Positions 51,955 through 61,177 of a stretch of 64,000 bases of DNA are shown here, in pieces. Under the pieces are notes generated by a model. The model was not told the DNA's origin, ran no database searches, and was given only the letters and a program-made list of their open reading frames with translations. Position 1 is the first letter of the stretch. Each line of letters begins with the position of its first letter. This stretch comes from Kribbella antiqua (GTDB lineage Bacteria; Actinomycetota; Actinomycetes; Propionibacteriales; Kribbellaceae): positions 1 through 64,000 of the forward strand of contig NZ_SLWR01000002.1 of the NCBI RefSeq assembly GCF_004345665.1, given 5' to 3'. The position numbers and the translations under genes were made by a program.

Positions 51955-53373
51955 TCAGCCGGGGTAGATGCCGGGCATGGGGGGTGGACCTGGGCGGTAG
52001 TTCGGGACGTCGCCGTTGGTGGCGCCTAGGAGGCGGCGGGTCAGGGCGTCTCGGGAGGAGAGGAGTTCGGTGACTGCGGTTTGCAGGTGGTCCGCGGCTG
52101 GGGGTGCTCCCGATTCGGCGGCCAGCAGGACGGTTCGTCGTACCAGCTCCTTCATGAAGGAGGCTGTCGTGCCTTCGGTTTGGGTAACGACGTCGTCGAC
52201 GACTTCGGGCGGCAGGGACAGGCCGGGGCCGTAGAGGTCCAGCAGGCGGGCGCGGCCGGGAGCGTCTGGGAGGGGGATCTCCACAGCGAGGTCGACGCGG
52301 CCGGGGCGTTGCATGAGGGCCGGCTCGAGGATGTCGGCGCGGTTGGTGGTCAGCAGGAACGCGACATCGGCGTCCTCTGCGAGACCGTCCATCTCGTTCA
52401 GCACCTGGAACAGCAGCGGGTGCTCCATGCCGCGCGAGAAGTCCCGTGCCTCCGCCACTAGGTCGCAGTCCTCCAGTACGACGAGCGCCGGCTGCAGCAT
52501 CCGGGCCAGCGCACAAGCCTGCGAGATGAAGCCGATACTCGTCCCCGCCAGCAGTACGACGGTGAACTCCGGCAGCCGCGACAGCAGATACCGCACGGTG
52601 TGCGTCTTCCCAGTCCCAGGCGGCCCATAGAGCAGCACACCGCGGCGCAAATGCTGGCCGGCCTCCAGCAACGTCTCCCGGTGCTCGGCGATCCCGATCA
52701 CCTCACGCTCGACCCGCTCCAGCACACCGTCCGGCAGTACGACGTCCTCGCGCGTCACCCCGGGCCGAGGATGCAACCGGAACGGCCCGACGCCGGGCCC
52801 GAAGTCATGCCCCTCGAACGACACCACCTTCCGCCGGAACACGTTGTGCTCCCGGATCAGCTCCGGCAGTGCCCCGAGGAACCGATCGGCTCCGCCGACA
52901 GCGAGCACCTCGAGCTCGACCGCCCCCCGCCCGTACTGCGGATTGGCGGCACGCAGCAGAGCGACGTACCGCTCACTGCCCTGGACGCCGAGGTAGAACC
53001 CGAACGCGACGCACTCCATCTCCTCGTCGACGTCGACCTGCAGCCGCTGGTAGTCGACCGCGCCGATGCCGAACCCGCCGTACTGCGCCATCTCGAGCAG
53101 CTCGCCGAGCGAGTGGTGACCTCGGTTTGACCCCATCACACCGATCACGTCGTACTCGTCGAACCACGCCTCGATCGCGAGCTGCACATTCGGCAAGTCG
53201 TACGCCGGAAAGCTCGCCGCGACCACTGGCACTTGCTCAGGATCGACACCGAGATGATCACGCAGCCGGTCGCGCAGGTTCTCCCGAGGCGCTCCTTGCT
53301 TGTGCTGCTGCATTCGCTCCAGGAATCCGGTGAACAGCCGGGCGAACTCGTCGATCTCTTCCGGCTCGGACAT
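51955..53373 (-). CDS. AAA family ATPase, CDC48/FtsH-like ATPase core
   Basis: A 472-residue protein with an uncharacterised N-terminal half (1-215) and an AAA module. Walker A is GPPGTGKT (250-257), Walker B LVVLED (297-302), sensor 1 the Asn in LLTTNRADIL and the arginine finger in ALMQRPGRVD. The Walker B acidic pair is ED rather than the usual DE, as seen in some bacterial AAA groups. There is no protease domain or membrane helix. Monocistronic; substrate and partners unknown. Confidence 0.9.
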   Translation of the reverse strand: MSEPEEIDEFARLFTGFLERMQQHKQGAPRENLRDRLRDHLGVDPEQVPVVAASFPAYDLPNVQLAIEAWFDEYDVIGVMGSNRGHHSLGELLEMAQYGGFGIGAVDYQRLQVDVDEEMECVAFGFYLGVQGSERYVALLRAANPQYGRGAVELEVLAVGGADRFLGALPELIREHNVFRRKVVSFEGHDFGPGVGPFRLHPRPGVTREDVVLPDGVLERVEREVIGIAEHRETLLEAGQHLRRGVLLYGPPGTGKTHTVRYLLSRLPEFTVVLLAGTSIGFISQACALARMLQPALVVLEDCDLVAEARDFSRGMEHPLLFQVLNEMDGLAEDADVAFLLTTNRADILEPALMQRPGRVDLAVEIPLPDAPGRARLLDLYGPGLSLPPEVVDDVVTQTEGTTASFMKELVRRTVLLAAESGAPPAADHLQTAVTELLSSRDALTRRLLGATNGDVPNYRPGPPPMPGIYPG

Positions 53374-53537
53374 AGCTACCCCCTGCTTGGCCCGTGACCG
53401 CTCCGCAGCGGCTGGTACGCCCCAGCATGGCGGACTCAGGTGTCAGGCAGCGGCACGGCTGGAAAGTTGCGGGCTCCGCTGTTCGGATACCGGGCTGATC
53501 CGGAGGGTCCTCCGCAACGCCGGATAGGATCGTCCTC

Positions 53538-54353
53538 ATGACAGATTCCGAGTCCACCGACCGTCCGTACGCCGCCTTCCCGGTACGGATCGGCCTGCAG
53601 ATCCAGCCCCAGCACGCCCAGTACGCCGACATCCGGCGGACCGTCGCCGCGGCCGAAGAGATCGGCGTCGACGTGGCGTTCAACTGGGATCACTTCTATC
53701 CCCTGTCCGGTGAGCCGGAGGGCCTGCACTTCGAGTGCTGGACAATGCTCGCCGCCTGGGCCGAGGCGACCGAGCGGATCGAGTTCGGCGCCCTGGTCAC
53801 CTGTAACTCCTACCGCAACCCCGACCTGCTCGCCGACATGGCGCGCACGGTCGACCACATCAGCGACGGCCGGCTGATCTTCGGCATCGGCTCGGGCTGG
53901 TTCGAGAAGGACTACGACGAGTACGGCTACGAATTCGGTACGGCGGGCGGCCGCCTCGACGCCCTCGGCGAGGCACTGCCGCGGATCGAGCGGCGCTGGG
54001 CGAAGCTCAACCCGCAGCCGACGCGGGACATCCCGGTGCTGATCGGTGGCGGCGGCGAGAAGAAGACGCTGAAGCTCGTCGCGCAGCACGCCAACATCTG
54101 GCACGGCTTCGGCGACGCGGAGACGATCGCGCACAAGCACGCCGTACTGGACGAGCACTGCAAGACGATCGGCCGCGACCCGGGCGAGATCGAGCGCTCG
54201 GTGGGCGTCGGCGACAAGAAGCCCGAGGAGGTCGGCAAGAAGCTGCTCGACGTCGGCACCCGGCTGTTCACGGTGCACTCCTCCGGCCCGAACTACGACC
54301 TGGGCCTGCTCCGCGAGTGGGTCGCCTGGCGGGACGAGATCAACAACAAGTAG
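53538..54353 (+). CDS. LLM class F420-dependent oxidoreductase
   Basis: A luciferase-like enzyme of 271 residues. It begins FPVRIGLQIQPQHAQYADIRRTVAAAEEIGVDVAFNWDHF, then FGALVTCNSYRNPDLLADMARTVDHISDGRLIFGIGSGW and PVLIGGGGEKKTLKLVAQHA. Third LLM gene in the window; the three are only distantly alike, so they are not recent duplicates. Located 70 bases upstream of the peptide deformylase gene on the same strand. The substrate is unknown. Confidence 0.91.
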   Translation: MTDSESTDRPYAAFPVRIGLQIQPQHAQYADIRRTVAAAEEIGVDVAFNWDHFYPLSGEPEGLHFECWTMLAAWAEATERIEFGALVTCNSYRNPDLLADMARTVDHISDGRLIFGIGSGWFEKDYDEYGYEFGTAGGRLDALGEALPRIERRWAKLNPQPTRDIPVLIGGGGEKKTLKLVAQHANIWHGFGDAETIAHKHAVLDEHCKTIGRDPGEIERSVGVGDKKPEEVGKKLLDVGTRLFTVHSSGPNYDLGLLREWVAWRDEINNK

Positions 54354-54424
54354 TCGTCCAGGTGGTGCCGGACCGCCCGGCACCACCTGATCACCGTGGA
54401 CCGTGGCCCGATAGGATTTCGGGC

Positions 54425-55030
54425 ATGTCTACGTTGCCTGCGAACGGTTCGGTGCGGCCCATCACCCGGTGGGGTGAAGATGTCATGCACCGGCTCAACC
54501 AGCCTGTCACGGACTTCGGTGACGAGTTGCAGACGCTGGTCGCCGACATGGTCGCGACGATGATCGCGGCCGAAGGTGTCGGTCTGGCGGCGAACCAGGT
54601 CGGCGTGGATCTGCAGGTGTTCGTGTTCGACTGCCCGGACGCCGACGGCAACCACGTCCAGGGCGTCGTCTGCAACCCGGTGATCCACCTGCCCGAGGGC
54701 AAGGACCGCCGCCTCGACGAGGGCGACGAAGGCTGCCTGTCGTTGCCGGGCGCCTTCACCAAGTGCGTCCGCCCCGACTTCGCCCGGGTCACCGGCGTCG
54801 ACCAGCACGGCGAGCCGGTCTCCTACGAAGGGACCGGTCTGCTCGCCCGCTGCCTCCAGCACGAGACCGACCACACCCAGGGCACCGTCTTCGGCGACCG
54901 CCTCTCCCGCAAGTACCGCAAGCGCCTCTTCGCCGAGGCCGAGGAGTTCGCCCCCGAATACCCGGCCGATTGGCCCGTCTCCCCCATGGCCGTCCACGAA
55001 GGCCACCACGAGGAATCCCAGGCCACCTGA
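54425..55030 (+). CDS. def: peptide deformylase
   Basis: Removes the formyl group from the first methionine of new proteins; 201 residues. The three metal-site motifs are intact: GVGLAANQVG (51-60), EGCLSLP with the ligand C104, and QHETDH with ligands H146 and H150 and catalytic E147. ATG 54425 fits the family N-terminus. Ends one base before the stop of the convergent P-loop kinase gene. Not next to fmt, so it may be one of several deformylases. Confidence 0.96.
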   Translation: MSTLPANGSVRPITRWGEDVMHRLNQPVTDFGDELQTLVADMVATMIAAEGVGLAANQVGVDLQVFVFDCPDADGNHVQGVVCNPVIHLPEGKDRRLDEGDEGCLSLPGAFTKCVRPDFARVTGVDQHGEPVSYEGTGLLARCLQHETDHTQGTVFGDRLSRKYRKRLFAEAEEFAPEYPADWPVSPMAVHEGHHEESQAT

Positions 55031-55031
55031 C

Positions 55032-55586
55032 CTACCAGCGAGCTTTGTCCAGGTCGGCGAGGATCGCGTCGACCGACTGCTCCGGGGTCTGACCGGTCGT
55101 GTCGAGCCAGAGGCCGCGGCGCGGGGTGTTGTCGACGTACACCTGAAAGGCCCGAACGGCATCGGTGAGACTGTCGGACGAGCCTTGCCAGTCGCGGTAG
55201 GAGTTGCTGCCGCCGCGGGCCAGCTCGCGTTCGACGACCGACTCGACGGACGGCGTCAGCATGACCAGATGCGGCTCGACGTCATGCAGCTTCCCGAACC
55301 ACTGATCGACGTAATGCTCGAAGATGTTGTCGCTGCAGACGAAGTCGAACCCGGCGTCGGCGTAGTGCTGGGCGATCAGAGCCGAGGCCTCGTAGCGGAG
55401 CTCCAGTTGGCGCAGAGCCTCAGGCGACGGGTCGGGTGTGATGTGGTCGGCTCCGGCTACGACGCCGCGATAAAACACATCACCGTCCAGAGTCGCGGCC
55501 GGCGGTCCAAGGCGCGCGGCCAACAACGGCGCAACTGTCGATTTCCCCGCCGCCTGCATCCCGGTGACCAGCACTACCTTCGGCAT
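55032..55586 (-). CDS. small P-loop kinase-like protein
   Basis: A 184-residue nucleotide-binding protein resembling chloramphenicol phosphotransferase and gluconate kinase type enzymes. Walker A is GMQAAGKST at residues 8-16; further conserved points are DGDVFYRG and the Arg-rich lid ELARGGSNSYRDW. It is the last gene of the cobT operon (gap of 12 bases after the GNAT gene). The substrate cannot be assigned. Confidence 0.85.
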   Translation of the reverse strand: MPKVVLVTGMQAAGKSTVAPLLAARLGPPAATLDGDVFYRGVVAGADHITPDPSPEALRQLELRYEASALIAQHYADAGFDFVCSDNIFEHYVDQWFGKLHDVEPHLVMLTPSVESVVERELARGGSNSYRDWQGSSDSLTDAVRAFQVYVDNTPRRGLWLDTTGQTPEQSVDAILADLDKARW

Positions 55587-55598
55587 GCGCCCATCGAA

Positions 55599-56135
55599 TC
55601 ACTCGCGTCCACTGGTTTTCGCGCCCCACGCGTCGACTGTGAGGGAGTAGATCGTGGCTTCGAATTCGATGCCGTCTTCTTCGAGCATGGCGGTGTGGTC
55701 GAAGGTCATGCCCAGGCGGCGCATGACGGCGATGCTGCGTGCGTTCGGGGTGTCGGTGACGGCGATGATGCGCGGGAGGTTCAGGTTGGTGAAGCCGTGC
55801 TCGAGCCAGGAGGCCGCAGCCTCGGTCGCGTAGCCGTGGCCCCAGTACCCGCGGGCCAGCCGCCAGCCGATCTCGAGGTCATCCGGGTACCACTGCTCGC
55901 GCGACAATCCCCCGGCGCCGAGGAACGCTCCGTCCGAACGTCGCTCGATCGCGAGGAAGCCGTAGCCGTCGGCTTCGTACTTGGCGTTGATGGCTGCCGC
56001 GATCTGGTCGGACTGCTCTCGGTTGAGCGGCTCTCCGAGAAACTCCGTCACCTCTGGGTCCGCGTTGAGTGCGGCCCAGGGCGCCAGGTCCTCTTCGCGA
56101 AACGGCCGCAGGACCAGGCGCTCCGTCGTACGCAT
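55599..56135 (-). CDS. GNAT family N-acetyltransferase (RimJ/RimL type)
   Basis: A 178-residue acetyltransferase of the ribosomal-protein-acetylating type. It starts MRTTERLVLRPFREEDLAPWAALNADPEV, with the CoA loop in IGWRLARGYWGHGYATEAA and the late motif NARSIAVMRRLGM. Located between the SpoU methyltransferase (8-base gap) and the kinase-like gene, in the same operon. Confidence 0.92.
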   Translation of the reverse strand: MRTTERLVLRPFREEDLAPWAALNADPEVTEFLGEPLNREQSDQIAAAINAKYEADGYGFLAIERRSDGAFLGAGGLSREQWYPDDLEIGWRLARGYWGHGYATEAAASWLEHGFTNLNLPRIIAVTDTPNARSIAVMRRLGMTFDHTAMLEEDGIEFEATIYSLTVDAWGAKTSGRE

Positions 56136-56143
56136 GACTCCCC

Positions 56144-56950
56144 CTAGGTTCGCGTCGCGTAGAAGGCGACTGCTGCCGAGGATGCCACGTTGAGGGAGTC
56201 GACGCCGCCCGCCATCGGGATGCGCACGGTGAGGTCTGCCTTTTCGAGCACGTGCGGCTTGAGCCCGTGCCCTTCGGTGCCGAAGATCACCGCGAGTCGC
56301 TCGTCCTGCCGCGCGACCAGCTCGTCCAGCGTGATCGAGTCCTCCGTGAGCGCGAACGCGGCCGCCGTGAAACCCCGATCCTGGAGGACTTGCAGATCAC
56401 CAGGCCACGACGCCAGCCGAGTCCACGGCACCTGGAAGACCGTGCCCATCGACACCTTGATCGATCGCCGGTACAGCGGATCCGCGCACGTCGGCGTCAC
56501 CAGCACGAGGCCCACGCCCATCGCCGCAGCTGCTCTGAATCCGGCACCGACGTTGGTGTGATCCACGATGTCGTCGAAGATCGCGATCCGTCTCGTCGTG
56601 TCGGTCAGCAGCTCGGCGAGCGGTTGCGCCTTCTGACGTTTGTACGACGCCAGCGCGCCGCGGTGCACGTGGAACCCGGTGACCTGCTCCGCGAGGTCCT
56701 CCGACACGACGTACACCGGAGTTTCGGGCCATTGCGCGAGTACATCGGCCAGCGACTCCAGCCACCGCGGCGCGAGCAGGAACGACCGCGGCTCGTATCC
56801 GGCGTCCGCCGCCCGGCGGATCACTTTGTCGCCCTCGGCAATGAACAGCCCGTGCTCCTCCTCCAGAAGCCGTCTTAGGTTGACCTCGCGCAGTTGGACG
56901 TAGTCGGCGAGCCGCTCGTCGCCGGGATCGTCCAGCGGGACGAGCGTCAT
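56144..56950 (-). CDS. SpoU/TrmH family RNA 2'-O-methyltransferase
   Basis: A SAM-dependent methyltransferase of 268 residues with a knotted SPOUT fold acting on rRNA or tRNA. Motif 1 is DHTNVGAGFRAAAAMGVGLVLV, motif 2 FGTEGHGL and motif 3 IPMAGGVDSLNVASSAAVAFY. An N-terminal RNA-binding domain (1-110) precedes it. Its start overlaps the stop of the siroheme synthase gene (ATGA). Which nucleotide is modified is not clear. Confidence 0.92.
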   Translation of the reverse strand: MTLVPLDDPGDERLADYVQLREVNLRRLLEEEHGLFIAEGDKVIRRAADAGYEPRSFLLAPRWLESLADVLAQWPETPVYVVSEDLAEQVTGFHVHRGALASYKRQKAQPLAELLTDTTRRIAIFDDIVDHTNVGAGFRAAAAMGVGLVLVTPTCADPLYRRSIKVSMGTVFQVPWTRLASWPGDLQVLQDRGFTAAAFALTEDSITLDELVARQDERLAVIFGTEGHGLKPHVLEKADLTVRIPMAGGVDSLNVASSAAVAFYATRT

Positions 56951-58158
56951 CGGGCCTGCGCGGCCACGTCGACGACGTTGCCGATGACAACGATCGCGGG
57001 CGCGCCGACGCCGGCTTCCTGCATCGCGGCGGCGATTCCGGCCAGGTCGGAGCTCACCATCCGCTGACCGGGAAGGGTGCCGTCGGCAATCGCCGCGGCC
57101 GGCGTTTCAGCCACGCGACCACCCGCGATCAGGCGCTCGGTGATCGCGGGCAGGTTCTCGACCGCCATCAGCAGTACGAGCGTCCCGTTGAGCTGCGCCA
57201 GGGCGTCCCAATTGATCAGCGAGTCCGGATGCGACGGCGGGATGTGGCCGGACACGACGGTGAACTCGTGCGTGACACCCCGATGCGTGACCGGGATCCC
57301 GTTGACCGCCGGCACCGAGATCGAACTGCTGATGCCGGGCACCACCGTCCACGGAACGCCTGCCTCCGCACAGGCCAGCGCCTCCTCGAAGCCGCGGCCG
57401 AACACGTACGGGTCACCGCCCTTCAGCCGGACGACGACCTTCCCCTCCCGGCCGCGCTCGACCAGGATCCGGTTGATCTCCTCCTGCTGAGCCGCCCGGC
57501 CGCGCGGCAACTTGGCCGCGTCGATCAGCTCGACGTCCGGGTGCAGCTCATCGAGCAGCGGCTGCGGTGCGAGCCGGTCCGCGACGACCACATCGGCTTC
57601 AGCCAGCAGCCGACGGCCGCGAACCGTGATCAGGTCGGGATCACCCGGACCTCCGCCGACCAGGTAGACACCCGGATGCTTGTCGAGCGAGTCCCGCGCG
57701 CCGAGCTCGCCGGTGCGCAGACCCTCCAGGATCGCGTCCCGGACCGCTGCCGACCGCCGGTGATCGCCCGCGCCCAGGACGCCGATGGTGACGTGATCGT
57801 GCTGACCCGACGCCGGCGTCCACGCAGTGGCGCGGGCGCGATCGTCGGACCGGACGCAGAAGATCCGGCGCTCCTCCGCCTCGGCCGACACCTGTTCGTT
57901 GACCTCGGTGTCGTCCGTGGCGACGACGACATACCAGGCGCCGTCGAGGTCGCCGTTCTGATAACCGCGTTCGATCCAGTGCAGGGACGGGTTGGAGAGC
58001 AGGCCCTCGATGGTCGGGGTGATGGACGGTGAGATCAGGTCGATCTCGGCGCCGGACTCGATCAGCCGCGGCAGCCGTCGCTGGGCGACACCACCGCCGC
58101 CGACGACCACGACGCGGCGTCCGTCGAGCACCAGGCCGGACAGGTACTGACTGGTCAC
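56947..58158 (-). CDS. cysG: siroheme synthase: precorrin-2 dehydrogenase fused to uroporphyrinogen-III C-methyltransferase
   Basis: A 403-residue bifunctional tetrapyrrole enzyme (CysG type). The N-terminal Rossmann domain (1-155; VVVVGGGGVAQRRLPRLIESG) would oxidise and possibly chelate precorrin-2, and the C-terminal SUMT domain methylates uroporphyrinogen III with SAM (GVYLVGGGPGDPDLITVRG, RLKGGDPYVFGRG). Slightly shorter than Escherichia coli CysG (457). The start GTG 58158 overlaps the cobT stop by four bases; the larger upstream reading frame runs antiframe through cobT and is not coding. Siroheme feeds sulfite/nitrite reductase and cobalamin synthesis. Confidence 0.93.
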   Translation of the reverse strand: MTSQYLSGLVLDGRRVVVVGGGGVAQRRLPRLIESGAEIDLISPSITPTIEGLLSNPSLHWIERGYQNGDLDGAWYVVVATDDTEVNEQVSAEAEERRIFCVRSDDRARATAWTPASGQHDHVTIGVLGAGDHRRSAAVRDAILEGLRTGELGARDSLDKHPGVYLVGGGPGDPDLITVRGRRLLAEADVVVADRLAPQPLLDELHPDVELIDAAKLPRGRAAQQEEINRILVERGREGKVVVRLKGGDPYVFGRGFEEALACAEAGVPWTVVPGISSSISVPAVNGIPVTHRGVTHEFTVVSGHIPPSHPDSLINWDALAQLNGTLVLLMAVENLPAITERLIAGGRVAETPAAAIADGTLPGQRMVSSDLAGIAAAMQEAGVGAPAIVVIGNVVDVAAQAR

Positions 58159-59189
58159 GAGCTGATCCCGGCCGACTCGAAGGTGGCCATCTCGCCGAGG
58201 GCGCGGACGGCGCAGGTGAGGATCGGATACGCGAGTACGGCGCCTGTGCCTTCGCCGAGGCGGAGGTCGAGGTCGACGAGCGGCTGGAGGCCGAGCGCCT
58301 TCAGGGCGACCGCGTGGCCCGGCTCGGCCGAGCGGTGTCCGGCGACGCAATAGTCGACCACCGCTGGGTGGAACGCCTGGGCCGCGAGCGCGGCGGCTCC
58401 TGCGATGACGCCGTCCAGGATCACGGGGACCTTGTTGGCGGCGGCGCCGAGGATGTAGCCGGCGAGGGCGGCGTGTTCCAGGCCGCCGTACGCGCTTAAC
58501 GCCCCGAGCGGATCTGAAGCCTGGTGTAGCTTGAGCGCTCCTGCGACGACTGCTGTCTTGTGAGCGAGGGTGGCGTCGTCGATGCCGGTGCCGCGGCCGG
58601 TGACCGCCTCGGCCGTCGTACCGGTGAAGGTGGCGATGAGGGCCGCGGACGCGGTCGTGTTGGCGATGCCCATGTCGCCGGTGAGGAGGCAGCGGTAGCC
58701 GTCCTTGACGAGCTGATCCGCCAGGTCGAAGCCGACCTTGATCGCTTGGAGCACCTCGTCCTCGGTCAGCGCCGCTTCGGTCGAGAGGTCGCGAGTGCCA
58801 GGTCGGACCTTGGCGTGGACGATGTCCAGTTGGTCGACCGGGGTGGCGACGCCGACGTCGACGACCCGTACGTCGACGTTGTTGTTCTTGGCGAACGCGT
58901 TGACCGCGGCGCCGCCGGCGGCGAAGTTGGCCAGCATCGCGGCGGTGACTTCCTGCGGCCACGGCGACACGCTCTGCGCGTGGACGCCGTGGTCGGCCGC
59001 GAAGACGGTCACCACCGCGGGCGCCGGTACGGCAGGCGGGCAACTGCCGGTCATCCCCGCGACACGGACGGACAGCTCCTCCAGGACACCGAGGGAACCG
59101 GTCGGTTTCGTCAACGCGAGCTGGCGCTCCGCGGCGGCTCGCATCGCCGTCTCGTCCGCCGGGCCGATCCGGGCCAGGTAGTCCTCCAC
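58155..59189 (-). CDS. cobT: nicotinate-nucleotide--dimethylbenzimidazole phosphoribosyltransferase (CobT)
   Basis: Activates the lower-ligand base of cobalamin by transferring ribose phosphate from nicotinate mononucleotide; 344 residues, normal length. Conserved elements are KPTGSLGVLEEL, VFAADHGVHAQSVSPWPQEVT, GDMGIANTT and DGVIAGAAAL, and the catalytic Glu in the last segment EGTGAVLAYPI. GTG 59189 is chosen with GGAGG before it; the first gene of the five-gene operon. No cobalamin riboswitch is visible in the 145 bases upstream. Confidence 0.94.
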   Translation of the reverse strand: MEDYLARIGPADETAMRAAAERQLALTKPTGSLGVLEELSVRVAGMTGSCPPAVPAPAVVTVFAADHGVHAQSVSPWPQEVTAAMLANFAAGGAAVNAFAKNNNVDVRVVDVGVATPVDQLDIVHAKVRPGTRDLSTEAALTEDEVLQAIKVGFDLADQLVKDGYRCLLTGDMGIANTTASAALIATFTGTTAEAVTGRGTGIDDATLAHKTAVVAGALKLHQASDPLGALSAYGGLEHAALAGYILGAAANKVPVILDGVIAGAAALAAQAFHPAVVDYCVAGHRSAEPGHAVALKALGLQPLVDLDLRLGEGTGAVLAYPILTCAVRALGEMATFESAGISS

Positions 59190-59334
59190 CGCACGTCCTC
59201 CACTCGTCCACGGCCGTCTGAACACGGCCCGCTCCGATCTTCGCATCCCTGCGGCCGTGCCCAGGGACGTGCCCGTGTGATGTGGACAGTAATGTCGGAA
59301 TCACCACACCTCGCGAGATCCCGGAGGATCACAG

Positions 59335-59865
59335 ATGTCGCTCGATCGCCCCGTCGCCCCGGACCCGTACGAGTTGCTGCCGAAGGCCGGCTCCTTCACC
59401 GTCACCAGTACCGACCTCGCTCAGGGTGAACCGCTGTCCGACGACCACGCGTTCGCCGGCGGGAACACCTCGCCGCAGCTGAGCTGGTCCGGATTCCCCG
59501 AAGAGACCAAGGGCTTCGTGGTCACCTGCTTCGACCCGGACGCGCCGATCCCCTCGGGCTTCTGGCACTGGGTCCTGGTCAACCTGCCCGCGACCGTCAC
59601 CTCCCTGCCGACCGGCGCCGGCACCACCGAACGCCTCGACAACGGCGCGTTCCACGTCCGCAACGACTTCGGCACCAAGTCGTACGGCGGCGCCGCCCCA
59701 CCCCCGGGCGACCAGGTCCACCGCTACTACTTCGTCGTACACGCCATCGACATCGAGGCCCTCGACGTAGACGACGAAGCCAGCCCCGCCGTCGTCGGCT
59801 TCAACCTCGCCTTTCACACCCTGGCCCGAGCCATCATCACCCCGACGTACCAAATCCCGGCGTAG
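59335..59865 (+). CDS. YbhB/YbcL family PEBP protein
   Basis: A 176-residue phosphatidylethanolamine-binding-like protein. The ligand site [16 protein letters not shown] and [11 protein letters not shown] are intact. Bacterial members have been linked to phospholipid or signalling roles, but their function is not settled. ATG 59335 follows GGAGGATCAC. Divergent from cobT. Confidence 0.94.
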   Translation: MSLDRPVAPDPYELLPKAGSFTVTSTDLAQGEPLSDDHAFAGGNTSPQLSWSGFPEETKGFVVTCFDPDAPIPSGFWHWVLVNLPATVTSLPTGAGTTERLDNGAFHVRNDFGTKSYGGAAPPPGDQVHRYYFVVHAIDIEALDVDDEASPAVVGFNLAFHTLARAIITPTYQIPA

Positions 59866-60026
59866 TTCCCCACGGGCCGCTACGCCCACCCTTGGTGCGC
59901 GTGCTGTTGCCGTCGCCCGCGACGGCATGCCGGGCGCGCTTGCGCCGTTCGCCGCTGTAGCCGGCAGGCAACATTGCGCCACGGAAATGGGTTGCAGCCG
60001 AAAATCGTGACGCAGATGCTTCCGCC

Positions 60027-60275
60027 ATGAAGATGCACGCCAACCAGTTGACGGTGTCACCTGAGACGGTGCGCAGGTTGGTCGAGCAGCAGTTTCCTGA
60101 GTGGCGGAGCCTGCCAGTCACGAGCGTCGACGACCTTGAATGGGAGCGAGGAAAGGCGTGGGCTTTCGCTCAAGCGATGGGCTTGGTCTGGTACTACGTC
60201 AAAAGCAACGCGGCCATGAGCCGGATGGGTCGCCGATCCTTGGAACGTATCCTGGCGGACAATTCGCTCGCGTGA
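60027..60275 (+). pseudogene. internally deleted aminoglycoside/macrolide phosphotransferase (APH family) remnant
   Basis: The 82-residue frame joins two ends of a protein normally about 300 residues long. Residues 1-34 (MKMHANQLTVSPETVRRLVEQ, then FPEWRSLPVTSV) match the N-terminus of APH-type kinases, and residues 37-82 (RGKAWAFAQAMGLVWYYVKSN, MGRRSLERILAD) match their C-terminus. The whole catalytic core, including the HGD loop, is missing, as if about 200 codons were deleted in frame near residue 36. The product cannot be an active kinase. Recognition rests on my memory of family end sequences. Confidence 0.68.
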
Positions 60276-60292
60276 CTTGAAGCAACCGCCGC

Positions 60293-61147
60293 TCAGGTCG
60301 AAGCCAAGCGTTTCTTTTCGGTGGTGACGTCGAAGTCGGCGATGGGCCATTGGGGGTCGAGGGACCTGAGGGTCTCGAGGAGGATGGTGGTGACGGCCCA
60401 GTTGCGGTACCACTTGCGGTCGCTGGGGATGACGTACCAGGGCGCCTCGGGGCCGTTGCAGCGTTCGAGGGCCGCGTGGTAGGCCTCGACGTACGCCGGC
60501 CAGAGTTCACGCTCGTCGACGTCGCCCGGGTTGTACTTCCAGTGTTTCGTCGGGTCGTCGAGGCGCGCCTCGAGTCGGGTCTTCTGCTCCTCGGGTGAGA
60601 TGTGCAGGAAGTACTTCAGCAGCGTGACGCCGTTCGCGGCGAGTTCGGCCTCGAAGTCGTTGATCTGTTCGTAGCGCCGGTTCCAGACCGGTGGCGCTAC
60701 CAGGTTGCGGACCCGTGCGATCAGCACGTCCTCGTAGTGCGACCGGTCGAAGATCCCGATCATGCCCGGCCCGGGTAGCGCCTGCCGGATCCGCCACAGG
60801 AACCCGCGGCGCTTCTCGGCCGGCGTCGGCGCCTTGAACGACGTGATCCGCAACCCCTGCGGATCCATCAGCCCGGCGCCATGCCGGATCACGCCGCCCT
60901 TGCCGGACGTGTCCATCCCCTGCAGGACCAGCAGCACGCTGCGCTGACCGCCCTTGCGCCCCTCGGCGAACAGGCGCTCCTGCCAGTCCGACACCTCGGC
61001 GCCCAGCTCTTCCAGCGCGACCTTTCCCTCTTCCTTGGTCCCGCTGAAGCCAGGCGTTGCGCGCGTGTCGTACTTGGTCAGGTCGACCGGACCCGACGGC
61101 ACCCGCAGCTGCCCGAGCAGCCCCTCGCTTTTCTTCTGCTTCGCCAT
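60293..61147 (-). CDS. ppk2: polyphosphate kinase 2 family protein
   Basis: A PPK2-type polyphosphate:nucleotide phosphotransferase of about 284 residues. Walker A is GMDTSGKGG and Walker B FDRSHYEDVL; the lid includes RFLWRIRQALP-like residues and the late segment SDRKWYRNWAV. One-domain PPK2 proteins usually phosphorylate NDPs or NMPs from polyphosphate. ATG 61147 is preferred over the ATG 18 bases upstream. Convergent with the APH remnant. Confidence 0.93.
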   Translation of the reverse strand: MAKQKKSEGLLGQLRVPSGPVDLTKYDTRATPGFSGTKEEGKVALEELGAEVSDWQERLFAEGRKGGQRSVLLVLQGMDTSGKGGVIRHGAGLMDPQGLRITSFKAPTPAEKRRGFLWRIRQALPGPGMIGIFDRSHYEDVLIARVRNLVAPPVWNRRYEQINDFEAELAANGVTLLKYFLHISPEEQKTRLEARLDDPTKHWKYNPGDVDERELWPAYVEAYHAALERCNGPEAPWYVIPSDRKWYRNWAVTTILLETLRSLDPQWPIADFDVTTEKKRLAST

Positions 61148-61177
61148 CCGCCCATCCTGCCGCATGAACGGCCCCGA

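Noticed and set aside
58159..59307. Extension of the siroheme synthase frame through cobT
   Set aside because: It runs in another frame across cobT, which is fully conserved; the extension is Arg/Gly-rich shadow sequence.
59190..59334. Cobalamin riboswitch before cobT
   Set aside because: The 145-base gap is too short for a full element and lacks the conserved B12-box pattern.
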